36,778 nt of DNA from a virus: the IMG/VR virus record IMGVR_UViG_3300027710_002191, positions 1-36,778 of that record, one strand, 5' to 3'. Of the stretch, positions 32,919 to 36,778 are shown one piece after another (within the stretch, counting starts at the first letter, position 1; each line of letters opens with the position of its first letter). A program made the translations under genes and the position numbers. The notes under the pieces are model-generated. The model was not told the DNA's origin and made no database searches. It was given only the letters and a program-made list of their open reading frames with translations.

Positions 32919-33524
32919 ATGGGAAATATCGAAATTGAATTACCAATTCAACTGTTAGAAGCAGCAACAATATGTGCTTCAAAAAAGGACATTAGAAAGG
33001 TTTTGATTGGTGTCGCTTTTAGTCACGGACACATCACGTCTTGCGATGGGCATCGGGCTTTTGCATGCCCGATTAAAGGGCTAGATGAAAACGTAGAACT
33101 TATTATTCCTTTAGACGATATCAAGCATTTTTTGAAACAGGTCCCAAGCAAGCACCGTCATGAAATTTGCAAAGTTATTTATGATCCTCATGCCAAAAAG
33201 GGCGAAATTGTTATAACTGAGAAAAATGTGGCGGCACGTATATTATTTGTAGCAATAGACGGTAAATACCCAGATTGGCGCAGAATTTTTCCGAAAGACT
33301 TACCTCCTTCAATCAATTATGAAGGAAGCATCCCTCAATTCAATTGGCAATATTTGGCTGATTTCCAAAAGGTGCACAAAATATTAGGCGGTGACGGTCT
33401 TAATGTAGGTTTCCGTGCTCTATCAGCTAGAGAAGTGGCAGGAATATTTTTTAGAGGGGGGCCTTTCGAAGATGGGCGTGTTTTCCAAGATGTTAAAGCT
33501 TGCTTAATGACTATGAGGATTTAG
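32919..33524 (+). CDS. Short DnaN-like sliding clamp (201 aa)
   Basis: The start at ATG 32919 has AAGGA upstream, four bases after the polymerase stop. The segment VLIGVAFSHGHITSCDGHRA aligns with the L.GV.....L...TDGHR(L/F)A motif of bacterial beta clamps. AIDGKYPDWRRIFPKDL aligns with the LIDGRFPDYRRVLP signature of DnaN. The C-terminus ACLMTMRI resembles the conserved ending VVMPMRL of E. coli DnaN. The protein has 201 residues versus 366 in E. coli, so it seems to retain only two of three clamp domains. It is encoded next to the polymerase, which is its natural client. The clamp family call is mine by motif; oligomeric state is unknown. Confidence 0.75.
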   Translation: MGNIEIELPIQLLEAATICASKKDIRKVLIGVAFSHGHITSCDGHRAFACPIKGLDENVELIIPLDDIKHFLKQVPSKHRHEICKVIYDPHAKKGEIVITEKNVAARILFVAIDGKYPDWRRIFPKDLPPSINYEGSIPQFNWQYLADFQKVHKILGGDGLNVGFRALSAREVAGIFFRGGPFEDGRVFQDVKACLMTMRI

Positions 33525-33535
33525 GGGGTACGATC

Positions 33536-33697
33536 ATGCAAATTAATGATCCTGATTGGTACGAAATTGAGAAAGCCAAAACGATTATAAAGGATGCACT
33601 TTTCGGTGAATACGAATATCTATCCGAAGATGAGAAAGCCAATCTCTACATTGAATTGCGCAAAGTGGCCCTTGAGCATGCGCGAATCGAAAATTGA
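33536..33697 (+). CDS. Small acidic protein of unknown function (53 aa)
   Basis: The start at ATG 33536 has AGGGGG upstream; the longer frame begins inside the clamp gene and lacks a ribosome site. The sequence is MQINDPDWYEIEKAKTIIKD then a strongly acidic LFGEYEYLSEDEKANLYIEL helix, and it ends RKVALEHARIEN. It is helical and negatively charged overall, without a recognised domain. Its 3' end overlaps the VRR-NUC gene by 20 bases. A role binding the neighbouring nuclease or clamp is possible but only guessed from position. Confidence 0.55.
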   Translation: MQINDPDWYEIEKAKTIIKDALFGEYEYLSEDEKANLYIELRKVALEHARIEN

Positions 33698-33941
33698 AGC
33701 CTACCTAGTGCAACGAGTTAAAGCACTAGGGGGCGAAGTTCGGAAAGTTAAATGGATCGGTCGCAACTCTGCGCCTGACCGTATCGTAATGCTACCAAGC
33801 AACACATTTTGGGCAGAGCTAAAAGCAACAGGCGAAAAACCAACAGCGGCACAGATCAGAGAGCATAAACGCATGTGTGATATGGGTCAGCGAGTTGAAG
33901 TTATCGACAGCATAAAACGAATTGAGGAGTTATTGGGATGA
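33678..33941 (+). CDS. VRR-NUC domain nuclease (87 aa)
   Basis: I take ATG 33678; the longer frame uses no ribosome site. The protein consists of the VRR-NUC core alone: RESKIEAYLVQRVKALGGEV, then the PD-(D/E)XK motif with Asp34 in SAPDRIVM, Glu47 and Lys49 in WAELKATG, and Gln59 in AAQIREHKRM. VRR-NUC enzymes cut branched DNA such as Holliday junctions or flaps. Stand-alone copies are common in phages and probably resolve replication or recombination branches before packaging. It overlaps the small acidic gene by 20 bases and the next gene by four (ATGA). Confidence 0.88.
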   Translation: MRESKIEAYLVQRVKALGGEVRKVKWIGRNSAPDRIVMLPSNTFWAELKATGEKPTAAQIREHKRMCDMGQRVEVIDSIKRIEELLG

Positions 33942-34438
33942 GTAATGTTTTTGAAGTTTTAAAGGGTTTAACTGAGTATTTAAATAAAATCGAAATCCAA
34001 CTTGAGCATGATTACAAAAGAGACCCGCATGACGTAAACCGAGTGTTTGCAGGAATCAAAGCCGATGTAGTAAAAAACATTCGTAAGCATCTTACTGAAT
34101 CTATGCAAGATTCGAATCTGACGTTTTACCCTGTTTTAAACCTTGGGCACGGCAGCATTGAAGTTGCCGAAGGTATCTCGCAAGATGCTTATGCTCTAAT
34201 TTTGGGGAACAACGGTGGAGGCACCGTTGGTAAAGCGCTTCAAGGCAACCGTTTCATAGCGCATGATGAAACACTAGCGATTTTAAAGTTTCACAGTGTT
34301 CAAAGTTTAGATGTTGTTCTTGATCGTTTAAATCGTTTACGTGAAAGAGTTATAAAAAACGAGCCTGTTCAAATTATAGATACACAAGGGAATGTAGTCC
34401 AGACGATCACTCCAACGCTATCTAAAGGACAAGGCTGA
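33938..34438 (+). CDS. Unknown early protein between the nuclease and the helicase (166 aa)
   Basis: Helical at both ends: MSNVFEVLKGLTEYLNKIEI and LDVVLDRLNRLRERVIKNEP. A middle beta-like region contains FYPVLNLGHGSIEVAEGISQ and GNNGGGTVGKAL. The Gly-rich GNNGGGTVGKAL resembles a phosphate-binding loop by eye but lacks the usual order of a Walker A and is not claimed as one. It overlaps the nuclease gene by four bases and the helicase by one, so it is coupled to both. I recognise no family. Confidence 0.6.
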   Translation: MSNVFEVLKGLTEYLNKIEIQLEHDYKRDPHDVNRVFAGIKADVVKNIRKHLTESMQDSNLTFYPVLNLGHGSIEVAEGISQDAYALILGNNGGGTVGKALQGNRFIAHDETLAILKFHSVQSLDVVLDRLNRLRERVIKNEPVQIIDTQGNVVQTITPTLSKGQG

Positions 34439-35829
34439 TGACCGCACTCGAGTACAAACCGCACGATTACCAACATGCCATTATCAATCACATTCTTGAT
34501 AATGAGCGTTGCGGTGTGTGGGCGGGAATGGGTACGGGCAAAACTTCCTCTACCCTCACCGCTTTAGATATTCTCGAATTGCTTGAACCCGGTGCAACAC
34601 TGGTTGTTGCCCCTTTGCGGGTTGCTGCTACTACATGGCCTGATGAAGCGAAAAAGTGGAAGCACCTAGAGCATTTCAAAGTTGTCGCTGCCGTTGGTAC
34701 TGCCGAGGAACGTGTACGTGCTTTAAAACAAAAAGCCAATGTCTATACGATTAACTATGAAAATTTACCTTGGCTTGTAGGTTACTTAAAAGAGAACTGG
34801 TTTTTCACAAAGATAGTTGCGGATGAAAGCACAAAGCTAAAAGGCTTTCGTATTAGCCAAGGTTCAGTTCGCGCACGCGCCTTAGGTAAAGTTGCTCATA
34901 CTCGAGTCAAAAGATTTATCGCCTTGACAGGAACACCAAGCCCAAACGGACTTAAAGACCTATGGGGTCAAGTATGGTTTATTGATCGCGGTCAAAGATT
35001 AGGCACAAGTTTTGGTGCGTTTACTCAACGTTGGTTTCAGCAAGTTCAAGTTGGTGCAGACCGTAATGCTGTTCAGCTTGTACCCTTTCCACATAGCCAA
35101 ACGGAAATACAAACCAAGCTTAAAGATATTTGTTTGAGCATTGAAGCAAAAGATTATTTTGATATTAAAGAGCCGATCTTTAACACCATTGAAGTTGAAT
35201 TGGCAGGAAAAGCGCGAAAGCTATATGACGAAATGGAAAAAGAAATGTTCATTGAACTTTCTGCAAATACCGAAGTCGAAGCGTTTAATGCAGCATCTAA
35301 AACAATGAAATGCCTGCAATTGGCAAGCGGTTCAATCTATACCGATGATCAAGGCAATTGGCAACCTATACATGATTTAAAACTACAGGCGCTTGAATCC
35401 ATTGTTGAAGAAGCTTGCGGAATGCCCGTGCTTGTTGCGTATCACTTTAAGAGCGACCTTGCTCGATTAGAAAAAGCGTTCCCTCAAGGCAAGCAATTGG
35501 ATAAAGATCCGAAGACAATCCACGACTGGAATGCAGGAAAAATCCCTGTGCTATTCGCCCACCCTGCAAGCGCAGGTCACGGTCTAAATCTACAAGACGG
35601 GGGAAATATCTTAGTGTTCTTTTCCCATTGGTGGGATTTAGAACAATACCAACAAATCATTGAACGTATTGGACCAACACGCCAAGCGCAAGCAGGTCAC
35701 GATCGTCCAGTTTATATTCATCATATTGTTGCAAAAAACACGATTGATTCTGTCGTTATGGAGCGCCGAGATTCAAAGCGCGAAGTGCAGGATTTATTGA
35801 TGGAAGCAATGAAACGCAGAGAGGTTTAG
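34438..35829 (+). CDS. SNF2-type superfamily 2 helicase (463 aa)
   Basis: A compact SF2/SNF2 ATPase. Motif I (Walker A) is GMGTGKT at residues 30-36; motif Ia follows in LVVAPLRVAATTW. Motif II is VADES (Asp129-Glu130), and motif III is ALTGTPSPNGLKDLW. Motif V is in AHPASAGHGLNLQDGG, and motif VI is QQIIERIGPTRQAQAG. Motif VI has the QxxxRxxRxxQ spacing of SNF2 enzymes. The gene follows the nuclease region and precedes a small DNA-binding candidate; similar helicases are common in the same early modules of podoviruses. It probably remodels or unwinds DNA in recombination-dependent replication. Start overlaps the preceding stop (TGATG). Confidence 0.9.
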   Translation: MTALEYKPHDYQHAIINHILDNERCGVWAGMGTGKTSSTLTALDILELLEPGATLVVAPLRVAATTWPDEAKKWKHLEHFKVVAAVGTAEERVRALKQKANVYTINYENLPWLVGYLKENWFFTKIVADESTKLKGFRISQGSVRARALGKVAHTRVKRFIALTGTPSPNGLKDLWGQVWFIDRGQRLGTSFGAFTQRWFQQVQVGADRNAVQLVPFPHSQTEIQTKLKDICLSIEAKDYFDIKEPIFNTIEVELAGKARKLYDEMEKEMFIELSANTEVEAFNAASKTMKCLQLASGSIYTDDQGNWQPIHDLKLQALESIVEEACGMPVLVAYHFKSDLARLEKAFPQGKQLDKDPKTIHDWNAGKIPVLFAHPASAGHGLNLQDGGNILVFFSHWWDLEQYQQIIERIGPTRQAQAGHDRPVYIHHIVAKNTIDSVVMERRDSKREVQDLLMEAMKRREV

Positions 35830-35830
35830 A

Positions 35831-36127
35831 ATGGGAAAATTCACAGTAATATTTGAAGCAGAGTCAGCTCCTAAACTTTTTCTAGATCAGGTGCTTCCAA
35901 ATATAGGTAAAGTAGTTGAATTAAAATCTGAAGAATTACCGTCGCGCGTGCCTGTATCTTTTTTGATGGAGCGCTTCAGTCTTTCTCGTAAAATTATTAT
36001 TGAGACCCTTCGACCTTTTAACCGTGGACGCGATGGTAAGCACATGTATGACCCTAAAGAAGTCATGCCGATTTTAGAAAATCTAAATACAGAAGCTAAG
36101 ACGCGGCAATCAAGACGTAAGAATTAA
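35831..36127 (+). CDS. Small putative DNA-binding protein, last early gene (98 aa)
   Basis: The segment LPSRVPVSFLMERFSLSRKI then IIETLRPFNRGRDGKHMYDP looks like an excisionase/MerR-like winged helix: a V...LMERF.LSR turn, a recognition helix, then a DG..YDP wing. An Arg/Lys-rich tail (TRQSRRKN) follows. The N-terminus (MGKFTVIFEAESAPKLFLDQ) is unassigned. It begins one base after the helicase stop and its stop is followed by the bidirectional terminator. An excisionase or regulatory role is inference. Confidence 0.6.
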   Translation: MGKFTVIFEAESAPKLFLDQVLPNIGKVVELKSEELPSRVPVSFLMERFSLSRKIIIETLRPFNRGRDGKHMYDPKEVMPILENLNTEAKTRQSRRKN

Positions 36128-36128
36128 A

Positions 36129-36150
36129 AAAGGCGCTATATGCGCCTTTA
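36129..36150. terminator. Bidirectional rho-independent terminator
   Basis: AAAGGCGC and GCGCCTTT form a perfect 8-bp stem around TATAT. On the plus strand it is followed by TTTAATTAATTAATTTT; on the minus strand by six T. It ends the rightward early operon and, in the other direction, the membrane-protein gene 36152-36778. Confidence 0.9.
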
Positions 36151-36151
36151 A

Positions 36152-36778
36152 TTAATTAATTTTATAAAATTTTAATATAAGTTTCTGTAAATCATCATTT
36201 ATAAAGGATTTTTTAAGCTTCAGAAAATTATCAGCTCTAAAACCAGAAAGTACAGCCCAATAATTTCCAACCGTTGTTGTATTACAGTCCACTTTTGCCA
36301 AACATAAATCAACCATTAGGTTTAAGAGCTTAGGAGTTATATCATCTAGATTAGATTCTTCACTTTCTAAAGTTGCATTAAACTCATTAAGTACTTTTTT
36401 CAAAAAATCAATTTCTGGCATTAAGAGCTCAAATGAATCTGCCATGCTCTGAGATAATTTATCGATATCTTTCATCTCCAAGGGGGCACCCTTTACGGTT
36501 TTCCCCACCGCAACATAGAATTCATGAAATCTATTTTCACAATCATTTAAGAGAACATGTGTGTTTTTTCTGATCTCTTTTAACATGTCTACTCGGTGTT
36601 GTTCACGCCAATCCGTAAAAATCATGTATGCAACAAAGGAGGCAAACAGAGTTGTACCCGCAGCAATAAAATCCCCACTAATTCCAATAATCTCTCTACC
36701 GATTATGGCAAATTCGCAACAAATCAAAATACAAATTATCGCGACAATAACCAGTTCATGTAATTTCAGTTTTTTCAT
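36152..36778 (-). CDS. Membrane protein of unknown function, probable lysogenic conversion gene (208 aa)
   Basis: The ATG is the last three bases of the window, so the true start could lie further upstream, though MKKLKLHELVIVAIICILIC is a plausible beginning. Two hydrophobic helices are visible near residues 8-26 and 33-54 (the second FIAAGTTLFASFVAYMIF), followed by WREQHRVDMLKEIRKNTHVL and a long helical cytoplasmic part rich in Asn, Leu, Glu and Lys. No domain is recognised. The gene is convergent to the early operon, AT-rich, and has its own terminator, as in morons expressed from the prophage. A superinfection-exclusion or abortive-infection role is possible for such proteins but is only inference. 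Confidence 0.65.
   Translation of the reverse strand: MKKLKLHELVIVAIICILICCEFAIIGREIIGISGDFIAAGTTLFASFVAYMIFTDWREQHRVDMLKEIRKNTHVLLNDCENRFHEFYVAVGKTVKGAPLEMKDIDKLSQSMADSFELLMPEIDFLKKVLNEFNATLESEESNLDDITPKLLNLMVDLCLAKVDCNTTTVGNYWAVLSGFRADNFLKLKKSFINDDLQKLILKFYKIN

Noticed and set aside
34195-34245. Gly-rich GNNGGGTVGKAL in the unknown 166-aa protein as a Walker A
   Set aside because: It does not fit GxxxxGK(S/T) in the needed position and no Walker B follows.
1-36778. tRNA genes, CRISPR arrays, insertion sequences, integrase or attachment sites
   Set aside because: No cloverleaf-like sequence, regularly spaced repeats, transposase or recombinase motifs were found on reading both strands; the integration module must be outside the window.

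Overview
The window is most of a temperate podovirus genome, probably an integrated prophage. Family-level protein resemblance and the AT-rich composition suggest an Acinetobacter (Moraxellaceae) host, but nothing in the window proves the host. The virion genes resemble the BPP-1/epsilon15/F116 group: Bbp16- and Bbp19-like proteins, a head-to-tail connecting portal, and T7-like gp11, gp12, gp13 and gp14 relatives. There is no integrase, att site, lysis cassette, tRNA or CRISPR array, so both genome ends lie outside the window.

Layout. From 22.7 kb down to 1 kb, all on the minus strand, is the packaging and virion block: a small HTH protein, TerS, a small unknown, TerL, a gp7.3-like small protein, portal, Bbp19-like, scaffold, major capsid, Bbp16-like cement, a HeH/LEM protein, an Acb2-family cyclic-nucleotide sponge, tail tubular A and B, gp13-like, gp14-like, a lytic-transglycosylase ejection protein, a secreted moron, a 2,268-residue polyvalent virion protein, a 41-residue YHYH-type moron and a truncated tail fibre. 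Hairpins resembling terminators break this block before the fibre, before the giant gene and before acb2. Between 22.7 and 22.9 kb is an AT-rich gap with an 18-bp perfect inverted repeat. Next, still on the minus strand, come a prim-pol/SF3 helicase and a Cro-like HTH gene.

The switch is at 25.8-26.7 kb. A LexA-like CI repressor gene (plus strand) is flanked on both sides by 17-bp operators of one consensus. These cover the leftward promoter, the repressor's own promoter and the rightward early promoter. The rightward early operon (26.7-36.1 kb) encodes an unknown linker protein, a one-helix membrane peptide, a DUF2800 Cas4-like nuclease, an Enc34-type ssDNA-binding protein, a C5 cytosine methyltransferase, a family A DNA polymerase, a short DnaN-like clamp, a tiny acidic protein, a VRR-NUC nuclease, an unknown protein, an SNF2-type helicase and a small DNA-binding candidate. 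It ends at a strong bidirectional terminator. A convergent membrane-protein gene, probably a lysogenic conversion gene, closes the window.

How it works together. Repressor binding at both operator clusters would silence both arms of the replisome: primase-helicase to the left, polymerase, clamp and ssDNA-binding protein to the right. On induction both arms fire and the leftward block later makes virions. The points most worth following up are the two-domain clamp with a beta-like C-terminus, a strongly structured RNA candidate plus a long hairpin upstream of the methyltransferase, the anti-CBASS sponge in the head-tail operon, the operator set, and the inverted repeat at 22.8 kb.
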